From contig CABSFC010000037.1 in assembly GCA_902476875.1 (NCBI GenBank), positions 1 to 22,751 of the forward strand: a DNA stretch of 22,751 nt, in the 5' to 3' direction. Below are positions 13,625-21,451 of the stretch, in pieces. Numbering within the stretch: position 1 is the first letter of the stretch; the number at the start of each line of letters is the position of its first letter. The position numbers and the translations under genes were made by a program. The notes beneath the pieces were generated by a model that saw only the letters and a list, made by a program, of their open reading frames with translations, was not told the origin of the DNA and did not search any database. This DNA comes from an uncultured Oscillibacter sp. (GTDB lineage: Bacteria; Bacillota; Clostridia; Oscillospirales; Oscillospiraceae).

Positions 13625-14653
13625 ATGGAACTGATCAGACTGGGTCGCACGGAGCTGCTGGTCTCCAAAACGTCCTTTGGCGCTCTGCCCATCCAGCGCG
13701 TTTCCAAGGCCGACGCCGTGAAGCTGGTGCGCCGGGCATACGACGGCGGCATCAACTACTTCGACACCGCCAACATGTACACCGACAGCGAGGAAAAGCT
13801 GGGCGAGGCACTGCGCGGCGTCCGGCAGAGCGTGGTGATCTCCACCAAGAGCGCCGCCACGGACAAAAAGACGGCCCTGGCCCACATCGAGCAGAGCCTG
13901 CGCCGCCTGCGGACGGACTACATCGACCTCTTCCAGTTCCACAATCCCCCCAAACTCCCGGACCCCGCGGATCCGGACGGCGCTTTCGCCGCCGCGCTGG
14001 AGATGCAGCGGCGGGGCTATATCCGCCATATCGGCATCACCAACCACCGCCCCCAGGTGGCCCGGGACGCCATCGCCTCCGGGAACTTTGAGACGCTGCA
14101 GTTCCCCTTCTGCTACCTGGCGACGGACACGGACTTCGCCCTGGTGGAGGCCTGCAAGGCGGCGGACATGGGCTTCATCGCCATGAAGGGCCTCTCCGGC
14201 GGGATGCTGAACAACGCCGAGGCGTGCTACGCTTTCATGGGCCGGTACCCCAATGTGGTGCCCATTTGGGGTATCCAGCGGGAGGAGGAGCTGGACCAGT
14301 GGCTGGAGCTGACGGCCAGGGACCCCAAGCTGACGCCGGAGCTGCAGGCCGTCATCGACCGGGACCGGGAGGAGCTGGCGGGGAACTTCTGCCGCAGCTG
14401 CGGGTACTGTCTGCCCTGCGCCGCGAATATCGACATCCCCCAGTCCGCCCGCATGGCGGCCCTGCTGCGCCGCTCGCCATACCAGAGGTTCATGACGGAC
14501 GAGTGGTATGAGAAGATGCACCGCATCGAAAACTGCGTCCACTGCGACGCCTGCAAGAGCCGCTGCCCCTACAACCTGGACACCCCGGCCCTGCTGCAGC
14601 TGATGCTGAAGGACTACGACGCGTTTTACGCCGAACACCACGCCGACAAGTGA
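13625..14653 (+). CDS. Aldo/keto reductase with C-terminal [4Fe-4S] ferredoxin-type domain
   Basis: The 342-aa protein has an aldo/keto reductase barrel (residues ~1-250) with the catalytic tetrad in place: Asp47, Tyr52, Lys75 and His106. A C-terminal extension has two Cys clusters: Cys 256, 259, 262, 265 (CRSCGYCLPC) and Cys 304, 307, 310, 314 (CVHCDACKSRC). This fused form is common in anaerobes and may couple carbonyl reduction to ferredoxin rather than only NADPH; the substrate is unknown. The ATG at 13625 has GGGAGG 8 nt upstream; the open frame extends further up, but over the promoter. A WapI-like gene follows after 10 bp, so the two form an operon. Confidence 0.93.
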   Translation: MELIRLGRTELLVSKTSFGALPIQRVSKADAVKLVRRAYDGGINYFDTANMYTDSEEKLGEALRGVRQSVVISTKSAATDKKTALAHIEQSLRRLRTDYIDLFQFHNPPKLPDPADPDGAFAAALEMQRRGYIRHIGITNHRPQVARDAIASGNFETLQFPFCYLATDTDFALVEACKAADMGFIAMKGLSGGMLNNAEACYAFMGRYPNVVPIWGIQREEELDQWLELTARDPKLTPELQAVIDRDREELAGNFCRSCGYCLPCAANIDIPQSARMAALLRRSPYQRFMTDEWYEKMHRIENCVHCDACKSRCPYNLDTPALLQLMLKDYDAFYAEHHADK

Positions 14654-14663
14654 GGAGGACGCC

Positions 14664-15101
14664 ATGCTTTTCAAAGACGGAGACGCCAGCATCAAGCTGG
14701 ACATTGTGAACTACGAGCTGCCCGCCGACGGCGGCGCGCCGGACAGCGACGACCGCAACTGGCTGGTGCTGCGGTGTACCTGGATCAACGAGGACGGCGC
14801 CGTGGTCAAGGACTCCAACAGCTGCCTTCTGACCTATGAGCTGAAGGAGATGGCCGCCGGGCTGAAGGTTTTGAACGCGGGCATCCGGGACGCCTACGAC
14901 AGCGAATTCGTGGAGCCCTATTTCACCCTGTCCGCCCGGGCGGCGGGGGAGGGCTTCCAGGTAGCCGTGTCCTTCTACCTGCCCAACACCATGGACGGCG
15001 ATGACACCGCCGAGGTGGAGGCGGACATGACGAAGGAGGATATGGCCGCCCTGATCGCGGAGCTGGACAGGCTCTGCGCCAAATTCCCGGACCGCACCTG
15101 A
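14664..15101 (+). CDS. WapI-like immunity-type protein (tentative)
   Basis: A 145-aa soluble acidic protein. Its layout, a start like LFKDGDASIKLDIVNYELP, then DRNWLVLRCTW, SCLLTYELKEMAAGL and FVEPYFTLS followed by a VAVSFYLPN strand, recalls WapI-family immunity proteins (the antidote to the WapA contact toxin). I base this on remembered family pattern only. No toxin gene is in view, and the gene sits 10 bp behind the aldo/keto reductase with GAGGAGG before its ATG, so a different housekeeping role is possible. It ends at a bidirectional terminator shared with the XRE regulator. Confidence 0.7.
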   Translation: MLFKDGDASIKLDIVNYELPADGGAPDSDDRNWLVLRCTWINEDGAVVKDSNSCLLTYELKEMAAGLKVLNAGIRDAYDSEFVEPYFTLSARAAGEGFQVAVSFYLPNTMDGDDTAEVEADMTKEDMAALIAELDRLCAKFPDRT

Positions 15102-15116
15102 GCGGAGCGGCAAAAA

Positions 15117-15151
15117 GACAGCGCCGGAAGCACAGTTCTGGCGCTGTTTTT
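15117..15151. terminator. Bidirectional terminator between WapI-like and XRE genes
   Basis: ACAGCGCC (15118-15125) pairs with GGCGCTGT (15140-15147), with GGAA/TTCT extending the stem. T tracts follow on the plus strand (15147-15151), and AAAAA at 15112-15116 supplies one on the minus strand. Confidence 0.88.
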
Positions 15152-15398
15152 ATGGTTCCCGGCCCAGCAGCCAGTCCACGGAGACGTGGAGGGCGTCGGC
15201 CAGGGCGCATAATTCAAAATCGGATACGGGGCGTTTCTGCCCCTCCAGCAGGGAGAGGGCGGGTGTGCTGATCTCGATGCCGGAGGTTTGGAGCCGCGCC
15301 AACAGTTCCACCTGTTTCAGCCCCAGCCGCAGGCGCTGCTCCGTCACTCTGGCGCCCACCATGTTCCGGTTCCCCAACTCCAGTTTTCTTGTCTTCAT
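15150..15398 (-). CDS. XRE-family helix-turn-helix regulator
   Basis: An 82-aa one-domain repressor-like protein. The N-terminus MKTRKLELGNRNMVGARV is followed by a Cro/C1-type helix-turn-helix (RVTEQRLRLGLKQVELLARL, then ISTPALSLLEGQKRPVSDFE and ALADALHVSVDWLLGR). I take the ATG at 15398 (GGTGG just upstream); an in-frame TTG at 15410 adds four residues. It is divergent from the SLH surface protein, and the shared intergenic region holds two palindromes that this protein probably binds. One overlaps the likely -35 position of its own promoter (-10 TATACT at 15425-15430, minus strand), which fits autoregulation. Confidence 0.87.
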   Translation of the reverse strand: MKTRKLELGNRNMVGARVTEQRLRLGLKQVELLARLQTSGIEISTPALSLLEGQKRPVSDFELCALADALHVSVDWLLGREP

Positions 15399-15443
15399 GC
15401 AAACCACCAACTTCTTTTTCCATCAGTATATGGAAATTGGGGG

Positions 15444-15472
15444 TTTACAAATTTGGCAATACCAAATATAAT
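15444..15472 (+). promoter_or_regulatory. Promoter of the SLH surface protein gene
   Basis: TTTACA (15444-15449), 17-bp spacer, perfect TATAAT (15467-15472). The spacer is occupied by a palindrome, so bound repressor would block RNA polymerase directly. Confidence 0.85.
15451..15467. promoter_or_regulatory. Operator 1 (palindrome in promoter spacer)
   Basis: ATTTGG-CAATA-CCAAAT, perfect 6-bp arms around 5 bp. It lies between the -35 and -10 elements of the surface-protein promoter. It is probably a site for the adjacent XRE regulator. Confidence 0.75.
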
Positions 15473-15478
15473 GAAATA

Positions 15479-15497
15479 AATTTGGTAATACCAAATT
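15479..15497. promoter_or_regulatory. Operator 2 (palindrome near the transcription start)
   Basis: AATTTGG-TAATA-CCAAATT, perfect 7-bp arms around 5 bp. It is the same site as operator 1 with one central base changed, 29 bp centre to centre, starting 7 bp after the -10 box and covering the predicted start point. Confidence 0.75.
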
Positions 15498-15523
15498 ATA
15501 GACAAATGGAAAGGGAGAGATAT

Positions 15524-17875
15524 ATGCGAAAACAGCGAAACTTTTTGGCCTTGATGATGGTACTGTTATTAGCCTTGTCCATCATGCCAACGACGGTTAT
15601 GGCAGAGGAAGAAACCGTCTATATCTATGAGGATAATGTGGTTTATAAACAGACGGGCGAAGGAGAAAGGACCGCACTGACCGATGAGGAACTGGCGGAA
15701 TTCAGCGGCGTCAGCCTTCATGGCATTGCTGGCTTTAATGGAAAAATCTTTCCCACCATGCAGGCCGCCTATGACGCGATCAGTGTTAAACTGGCGGCCA
15801 ACGGCGGTTTACAGGAAGGCTCCGGGATGAACCTGGATGATGAGGCATTCAATGCGTTATATACCGACAGGCTCCCGGAGGGCGGTGAGCATGAGGGCGT
15901 TTCGCTGACATGGACGATTTTCGGGACAGTCGATTTGGGCAGCACGCTTCCGGCGTATTACTTGTCCGGGGGACGGGAACCAGCGTGGTACGGAAGCAAC
16001 GCCAAAACCATCCGCTATATCACGATGGTCGGCTATGATGAAAACGCTCAGCTCAACATAGAGAAATCGCTTAAAATGCCTTACCAGTGGTGGGAAGGCT
16101 CTGATAAATTCCTTGGGTTTACAGTCGAAAATTTGACACTTACCAGCACGAGCAATCAAATTCCGCTGGAGCCTAATTATAGAGATACATTTGATCTGAC
16201 ACTTGAAAACTGCACGATCAAGGGATTCTTCCTCTATTATTTCAACGGAAAAGGCAATGTTACGATCGATCAATGTGCATTTGATGGAACAGGTACGGAT
16301 AAAAACTATGCGCTCCAGATTATGGGCCATGAGACGGAGCCTTTGACCGTTCAGATTACCAATAACACCATCTCCGGCTATCCCCGCGGCATCAACATCG
16401 ATCAGGAAACAGCGGTGGCAACCATTTCCGGAAACACCATCGAGGCAAACCATCCGACTCGCGGCGCTGTGCAGTTGAGCGCCGGAAAGTCTATTACTGT
16501 AACTGGCAACACAATCAAAAATGAGACTGGTAGTGCGTTCTGGTTCTACCAAAGTTCTTCTTCAAGTTATACATGTCTTGAGACAGTCATCACCAACAAT
16601 ATCATTGAGTCACCCTACCTGTTCCAGGTGGGAGACCCAAATGCCTATACGCTAAGCGATGAAGCTATAAATGGCATCACATTCACCGGAAATGATATTT
16701 CCAGAGTAAAGGATCCCTATAACAGCCCGATGAAAGATTCGGAAGAAACAAGTCCCTTTGAGCACCATATTTTGGATGCAGATGATACAGAGAATATATA
16801 TGTATCCGGCGTGACCCTGGACAAGACCAGCCTGGCCTTATATGTGGGCAATACGAGCACTCTGACCCCGACGGTGCTGCCCGACAGCGCACCTGACAAG
16901 TCCGTCACCTGGTCCAGCAGTAATGATACCGTTGCTTCCGTGGATTCCAGCGGCAAAGTCACTGCCATGGCTCCCGGCACCGCAACGATCAGCGTGAAGA
17001 CAACTGACGGCGGGAAGACCGCGACCTGTAAAGTTACTGTCAAGGAGTATTCCACTGTCACCCCCAGCAAGCCCTCCACCTCCTCCCGGGATGACGATGA
17101 TGACGACGACGGCTACCCCGTCTCCGTCCCCGCCAGCTCCAGCATCAAGCATGGCTCCATCACTGTCAGCCCCCGCAGCGCGGACAAGAACGACACCGTC
17201 ACCATCACCGTCAAGCCAGATGATGGCTATGAGCTGGACGATCTGACCGTCACCGACAAGGACGGCAAGACCATCAAGCTCACCGAGGGCAAAAACGGTA
17301 AGTTCACCTTCACCATGCCCGCCAGCAGGGTGGAAGTGGAAGCCACCTTCACCGCAATCAAAGAAGAAACGCCCGCCCAGCGCTTCACCGACATCCCCAA
17401 CGGCTACTGGGCCGAAGAGGAGATCAATTGGGCCGCCGAAAACGGCTACATCAACGGCAATACCGCCGCCACCTTCAATCCCGAGGGCACCGTGACCCGC
17501 CAGCAGCTGTGGATGATCCTGGCCCGCCTGTCCGGCTACCAGCCCGCGGACTTCGCCGAGGCCAGAGCCTGGGCCGTGGACAACAGCATCTCTGACGGCA
17601 CCGCCCCCGGCAGCGCGGTCTCCCGCCAGCAGATGGTGGCCATCCTGTACCGTTACGCGGTGGGTCTGGGCTATGACGCCTCCGGCGCCGCCGACCTCAC
17701 CCGGTTCCCCGACCACGCCAGCGTGGCGTCCTACGCCGCCGACGCCATGAGCTGGTCTGTGGCCAACAACATTGTGGGCGGCACCACTCAGGGCACCCTG
17801 AATCCCACCGGCACCGCCACCCGGGCCCAGTTCGCGGTGATCCTGTCCCGCTTCGCGGAGAAAACAGCCAGATAA
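15524..17875 (+). CDS. Secreted SLH-domain surface protein with beta-helix, Ig-like and repeat domains
   Basis: The 783-aa protein begins with a signal peptide (MRKQRNFLALMMVLLLALSI, cleavage likely after VMA at residue 27). Residues ~28-420 include right-handed beta-helix-like repeats around 230-400 (NCTIKGF, NNTISGY, GNTIEAN, GNTIKNE, NNIIESP). A Big_2-type Ig-like domain spans ~427-508 (VTLDKTSLALYVGNTSTLT ... WSSSNDTVASVD), then a Ser/Pro linker with seven Asp (~523-529), an IKHGSITVSP repeat domain (~540-610) and three SLH domains (~620-783; first FTDIPNGYWAEEEI) for cell-wall anchoring. The ATG at 15524 has AAGGGAGAG upstream and starts the signal peptide. The first ~1.3 kb is visibly AT-richer than the rest. 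It is probably repressed by the divergent XRE protein. Adhesion or glycan binding is a guess. Confidence 0.9.
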   Translation: MRKQRNFLALMMVLLLALSIMPTTVMAEEETVYIYEDNVVYKQTGEGERTALTDEELAEFSGVSLHGIAGFNGKIFPTMQAAYDAISVKLAANGGLQEGSGMNLDDEAFNALYTDRLPEGGEHEGVSLTWTIFGTVDLGSTLPAYYLSGGREPAWYGSNAKTIRYITMVGYDENAQLNIEKSLKMPYQWWEGSDKFLGFTVENLTLTSTSNQIPLEPNYRDTFDLTLENCTIKGFFLYYFNGKGNVTIDQCAFDGTGTDKNYALQIMGHETEPLTVQITNNTISGYPRGINIDQETAVATISGNTIEANHPTRGAVQLSAGKSITVTGNTIKNETGSAFWFYQSSSSSYTCLETVITNNIIESPYLFQVGDPNAYTLSDEAINGITFTGNDISRVKDPYNSPMKDSEETSPFEHHILDADDTENIYVSGVTLDKTSLALYVGNTSTLTPTVLPDSAPDKSVTWSSSNDTVASVDSSGKVTAMAPGTATISVKTTDGGKTATCKVTVKEYSTVTPSKPSTSSRDDDDDDDGYPVSVPASSSIKHGSITVSPRSADKNDTVTITVKPDDGYELDDLTVTDKDGKTIKLTEGKNGKFTFTMPASRVEVEATFTAIKEETPAQRFTDIPNGYWAEEEINWAAENGYINGNTAATFNPEGTVTRQQLWMILARLSGYQPADFAEARAWAVDNSISDGTAPGSAVSRQQMVAILYRYAVGLGYDASGAADLTRFPDHASVASYAADAMSWSVANNIVGGTTQGTLNPTGTATRAQFAVILSRFAEKTAR

Positions 17876-17884
17876 ATAGCAGAT

Positions 17885-17922
17885 AAAAAGACAGCTGGGG
17901 AAGCTCCCCAGCTGTCTTTTTT
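17885..17922. terminator. Bidirectional terminator between SLH gene and pckA
   Basis: GACAGCTGGGGA (17890-17901) pairs with TCCCCAGCTGTC (17905-17916) around 3 nt. A T run follows on the plus strand and an A run precedes, so it can serve the convergent pckA too. Confidence 0.93.
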
Positions 17923-17941
17923 ATGAAAATTTATGCGTTTC

Positions 17942-19510
17942 TTACTCGGCCTTGGGGCCGGCGGCGACCACTTCGGCGCTCATGTGGGTGTACTTCTTGA
18001 AATTCTCCACAAAGCTGGTGGCCAGCTTCTTGCAGGACGCCTTGTAGGCCTCCTTGTCCTCCCAGGTGTTCTCGGGGATCAGCAGCTCAGAAGGCACGCC
18101 GGAGATAGCGGTGGGCACCTGGACGCCGAAGGTGGGATCGGTGACGAAGGCGCTCTTTTCGATCTCACCGGTGAGGGCGGCGGTGACCATGGCCCGGGTA
18201 TAGCTCAGCTTCATGCGCTTGCCGGTGCCGTTCCAGCCGGTGTTGACCAGGTACACGTTGGCGCCGGACTTCTCCACCTTCTCGGCCAGCATGGCGGCGT
18301 AGACGGAGGGGTCCAGGGGCAGGAAGGGTTCGCCGAAGCAGGTGGAGAAGGTGGGCACGGGCTCGGTGATGCCGATCTCGGTGCCGGCCACCTTGCTGGT
18401 GAAGCCGGAGACGAAGTAGTACATGGCCTGGTTCTTATCCAGCTTGGAGATGGGAGGCAGCACGCCGTAGGCGTCGGCGGTCAGGAAGATGACGGTCTTG
18501 GGCACGCTGGGGCTCATGCCGGACAGCTCCGCGTTGGGGATGTACTCCACGGGATAGCCCACGCGGCTGTTGACGGCCAGGGAGTCGTCGTCAAAGTCGA
18601 ATTCCCGGGTCTCAGGGTCCATGACCACGTTCTCGACCAGGGCGCCGAACTTGATGGCGTTGTAGATCTCGGGCTCGCCCTCGGGGCTGAGGTTGATGCA
18701 CTTGGCGTAGCAGCCGCCCTCGAAGTTGAACACGGAGTCGTCCGCCCAGCCGTGCTCGTCGTCGCCGATCAGCATCCGGTTGGGGTCGGCGGACAGGGTG
18801 GTCTTGCCGGTGCCGGACAGGCCGAAGAACACGGCGGAGTCGCCGTCCTTGCCGATGTTGGCGGAGCAGTGCATGGGGAACACGCCCATCTTGGGCAGGA
18901 TGTAGTTCATGACGGAGAAGACGGACTTCTTGATCTCGCCGGCGTACTGGGTGCCGCAGATGACCACCAGATTCTGCTCATAGTCCACCAGAATGGCGGC
19001 CTCGGAGCGGGTGCCGTCGATCTCGGGGATGCACTTGAAGCCGGGAGCGGCGATGATGGTGTAGTCAGCGGTGAAGCTCTCCAGCTGCTCGGGGGAGGGG
19101 CGGCGCAGGAGCTGGTGGATGAACAGGTTCTGGGAGGCCAGCTCGTTGACGATGCGGAAGGACTTGGTGTACTTGGGGTCCGCGCCGGCGAAGCCGTCGA
19201 AAATGAAAATCTCCTTGTTCTGGAGATAGGCGATGACCTTGCTCTTGATGGCCTCGAACTTCTCCTTCTCGATGGGGCGGTTGACTTTGCCCCAGGCGAT
19301 CTCGTCGTGGACGGCGGGGGTGTCCACGATGAACTTGTCGTTGGCGCTGCGACCGGTGTACTTGCCGGTTTTGACCACCAGCGCGCCGGTGTTGCTGAGG
19401 GTGCCCTCGCCGCGGCGCAGAGCGTGCTCCGTCAGCTGGGCGGGAGTCAGATTGCGGTATACGGCGGCAGAATTGATGATCCCCAGGGATTCCAGACCGT
19501 AAGTTTCCAT
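17942..19510 (-). CDS. pckA: Phosphoenolpyruvate carboxykinase (ATP)
   Basis: The 522-aa enzyme interconverts oxaloacetate + ATP and phosphoenolpyruvate + CO2 + ADP in the cytoplasm; in anaerobes it often runs toward oxaloacetate for fermentation. Signatures: GRSANDKF (near 53-60), FPMHCSANIG, the kinase loop GLSGTGKTTLSADP (230-243, Lys236), IGDDEHGW (248-255, metal site) and NFEGGCYAKCINL. Length fits the ATP-dependent family. I start at the ATG at 19510, preceded by AAGGAGG with 8-nt spacing; the frame stays open upstream but lacks such a site. It has its own promoter and a 5' leader of about 90 nt with a strong hairpin, and is convergent with the SLH gene. Confidence 0.98.
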   Translation of the reverse strand: METYGLESLGIINSAAVYRNLTPAQLTEHALRRGEGTLSNTGALVVKTGKYTGRSANDKFIVDTPAVHDEIAWGKVNRPIEKEKFEAIKSKVIAYLQNKEIFIFDGFAGADPKYTKSFRIVNELASQNLFIHQLLRRPSPEQLESFTADYTIIAAPGFKCIPEIDGTRSEAAILVDYEQNLVVICGTQYAGEIKKSVFSVMNYILPKMGVFPMHCSANIGKDGDSAVFFGLSGTGKTTLSADPNRMLIGDDEHGWADDSVFNFEGGCYAKCINLSPEGEPEIYNAIKFGALVENVVMDPETREFDFDDDSLAVNSRVGYPVEYIPNAELSGMSPSVPKTVIFLTADAYGVLPPISKLDKNQAMYYFVSGFTSKVAGTEIGITEPVPTFSTCFGEPFLPLDPSVYAAMLAEKVEKSGANVYLVNTGWNGTGKRMKLSYTRAMVTAALTGEIEKSAFVTDPTFGVQVPTAISGVPSELLIPENTWEDKEAYKASCKKLATSFVENFKKYTHMSAEVVAAGPKAE

Positions 19511-19564
19511 AATAGATGTTCCTCCTTTATGATCGTTCCGGGCCTGCGGGGGAAAGCCCCGACG

Positions 19565-19587
19565 CACAGCCGGAGCTTCCGGCTGTG
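19565..19587 (-). promoter_or_regulatory. Hairpin in the pckA 5' leader
   Basis: Perfect 10-bp arms CACAGCCGGA/TCCGGCTGTG around 3 nt, early in the leader and without a following T run, so not an intrinsic terminator. It could stabilise the 5' end of the mRNA. Confidence 0.45.
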
Positions 19588-19605
19588 AAAGCCATATTAC
19601 ATGAC

Positions 19606-19634
19606 ATTCTACAGCATTTTGGCGGGAAAGGCAA
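19606..19634 (-). promoter_or_regulatory. Promoter of pckA
   Basis: On the minus strand TTGCCT (19629-19634), 17-bp spacer, TAGAAT (19606-19611). Confidence 0.7.
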
Positions 19635-19713
19635 GAGCGTGTGCGGAGGGAATCAAAATTTTACCTCCGTAATCGATTTTTCCATCGCCGGCAGGTTCCG
19701 CGCTGGAACGGTT

Positions 19714-20568
19714 TCAGGACTGTCCCAGCCGCCGGGCCAGTCGGGCGAAGTCCGCCAGCGTCAGCCGTTCGCCCCGCACGTCGGCGCTCAGGCCGCAGTC
19801 CGCGATGGCGGCCTGGATGGCCGGCTTGCCAAGACCCGGCAGGGCGGAGGTCAGGCTGTTCACCAGCGTCTTCCGCCGCAGCAGGAAAGCGCCCTTGACG
19901 ACCTGGAAGAAAAACGCTTCGTCCGCCACCTCCACGGCGGGGCGCTGCCGCCGGACGCACCGCAGCACGGCGGAGGTCACTTTTGGGGAGGGCAGGAACT
20001 TCTCCCGGGGCACCTCGAACAGCAGCTCCGTCTCCATGTGGTATTGCAGAAACAGGGAGAACGCGCCGCCGTCGGAGGACCCCTGCGGCGCGGCCAGACG
20101 CTGGGCCACCTCCTTCTGGATCAGCACCGTGACCGTCCGGAAGCGGGGCGTCTCCACCAGCTTCGTCAGCACCGGGGTGGTGATGTTGTAGGGCAAGTTG
20201 GCGCACACGATGGGCGTCAGGCCCTGGAATTTCTCCGCCGCCAGCGCGTTCAGATCCAGCTTCATCACATCGCCGGACACGATCTCCACGTTGGGGTAGG
20301 GGGCCATGGTCTCCGCCAGCACCGGGAGCAGGGACTTGTCCAGCTCCACGGAGACGACCTTCCCCGCCCGCCGGGCCAGCTCCGCTGTCAGCGGGCCGAT
20401 GCCGGGGCCGATCTCCAGCACGCCGCAGCCTCCGTCCGCCCGGGAGGCCGCCGCGATGTCATACGGCACCTGGGGGTCAATGAGGAAATTTTGCCCCATG
20501 GACTTGGAGAAGTGAAAGCCGTGCCGTGCCAGCAGCTCCCGGATGGTGGTCTGATCGCAGAGATTCAT
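19714..20568 (-). CDS. rsmA: 16S rRNA (adenine(1518)-N(6)/adenine(1519)-N(6))-dimethyltransferase
   Basis: The 284-aa enzyme (RsmA/KsgA) dimethylates two adjacent adenines near the 3' end of 16S rRNA during 30S assembly, using S-adenosylmethionine. It shows SKSMGQNFLIDP (21-32), the SAM-binding motif I LEIGPGIGPLT (51-61), VSVELDK (motif II), GDVMKLDL and the catalytic NLPYNITTPV (124-133), followed by the KFLPSPKVTSAV region. I start at the ATG at 20568 (AAGGCGGA upstream); the open frame continues upstream over the promoter. It is divergent from the HAD phosphatase. No clear terminator is seen in the 79 bp before the pckA promoter. Confidence 0.97.
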   Translation of the reverse strand: MNLCDQTTIRELLARHGFHFSKSMGQNFLIDPQVPYDIAAASRADGGCGVLEIGPGIGPLTAELARRAGKVVSVELDKSLLPVLAETMAPYPNVEIVSGDVMKLDLNALAAEKFQGLTPIVCANLPYNITTPVLTKLVETPRFRTVTVLIQKEVAQRLAAPQGSSDGGAFSLFLQYHMETELLFEVPREKFLPSPKVTSAVLRCVRRQRPAVEVADEAFFFQVVKGAFLLRRKTLVNSLTSALPGLGKPAIQAAIADCGLSADVRGERLTLADFARLARRLGQS

Positions 20569-20601
20569 GGTAATATCCGCCTTTTCGTCGTTGATAGGGA
20601 G

Positions 20602-20630
20602 AGTATAACAAAAAAAAGAGGGTTTGAAAA
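20602..20630 (-). promoter_or_regulatory. Promoter of rsmA
   Basis: On the minus strand TTTTCA (20625-20630), 17-bp spacer, TATACT (20602-20607). The -35 overlaps that of the divergent HAD gene almost completely. Confidence 0.65.
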
Positions 20631-20652
20631 CCCCCGGCTGATCCTGTATGAT
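20624..20652 (+). promoter_or_regulatory. Promoter of the HAD phosphatase gene
   Basis: TTGAAA (20624-20629), 17-bp spacer, TATGAT (20647-20652), giving a leader of about 27 nt. Confidence 0.7.
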
Positions 20653-20685
20653 AGAGAAAACCACATGTCAGGGAGGGACAGACCA

Positions 20686-21375
20686 ATGCTGAAAACCATT
20701 TTTTTCGACCTGGACGACACCCTGCTGGACTTTACCCGCGCCGAGCGGGTGGCGCTGACCAGGGCCCTGACGGAGATGGACGTCCCCGCCACGGGCGCGG
20801 TGCTGGACCGCTACCACGTGATCAACGCCGCCCAGTGGGAGCTGCTGGAGGAGGGAAAGCTGACCCGCCCCCAGGTGCTGCTGCGCCGCTTCGACCTGCT
20901 GTTCGCGGAGCTGGGGCTGGACCGCTCCGCCCAGGAGACCTGTGACCGCTACGAGGGATACCTGGCGGAGGGCCACTTCTTCATCCCCGGCGCGCCGGCG
21001 CTGCTGGACGCCCTGGTTCCCCGGTACGACCTGTACCTGGCCTCCAACGGCGCCGCCGCCGTGCAGCGCCGCCGCCTCCAGAGCGCGGGTATCCTGCCGT
21101 ACTTCAAAACCGTCTTCATCTCCGAGGAGGTGGGCCATGACAAACCCAGCCCCGCGTTTTTTGAGGCTGTCTTCGCCGCCATCCCCGGCTTTTCCCGAAA
21201 GGCGGCCCTGATGGTGGGGGACAGCCTGACCTCGGACATCCGGGGCGGCCGTAACGCCGGCATCCGCACCTGCTGGTTCGACCCCCACGGGAAGCCCCGC
21301 CGGGCGGACATCGTCCCGGATTACCGGATCACCGCCCTGGACCAGCTGCCGGAGCTTCTGGAGACGCTGGACTGA
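20686..21375 (+). CDS. HAD-superfamily nucleotidase, YjjG-like
   Basis: The 229-aa cytoplasmic phosphatase has all four HAD motifs: FFDLDDTLLDF (nucleophile Asp8 and acid/base Asp10), LASNGA (motif II), GHDKPSP with the Lys of motif III, and MVGDSLTSDIRGG (motif IV acidic pair). The alpha-helical cap between motifs I and II and overall sequence style resemble YjjG, which dephosphorylates (non-canonical) pyrimidine nucleotides as house-cleaning; exact substrate uncertain. GGGAGG lies 8-9 nt before the ATG at 20686. The gene is divergent from rsmA and ends just before a GC-rich inverted repeat. Confidence 0.9.
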   Translation: MLKTIFFDLDDTLLDFTRAERVALTRALTEMDVPATGAVLDRYHVINAAQWELLEEGKLTRPQVLLRRFDLLFAELGLDRSAQETCDRYEGYLAEGHFFIPGAPALLDALVPRYDLYLASNGAAAVQRRRLQSAGILPYFKTVFISEEVGHDKPSPAFFEAVFAAIPGFSRKAALMVGDSLTSDIRGGRNAGIRTCWFDPHGKPRRADIVPDYRITALDQLPELLETLD

Positions 21376-21393
21376 GGCCCCCCGCGACGAAAA

Positions 21394-21419
21394 CTCCCCG
21401 GCGCGGACGCGCCGGGGAG
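21394..21419. terminator. Terminator between HAD and G5/3D genes
   Basis: Perfect 12-bp arms CTCCCCGGCGCG/CGCGCCGGGGAG around 2 nt. A TTTT tract follows only on the minus strand, so it mainly serves the G5/3D gene; for the HAD gene it may be weak. Confidence 0.78.
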
Positions 21420-21451
21420 AAACTCTGTGCATGAATCAATGTGGGGAGGAA

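Noticed and set aside
17933..19588. 551-codon plus-strand open frame opposite pckA
   Set aside because: Antisense of a highly conserved enzyme, with no independent motif.
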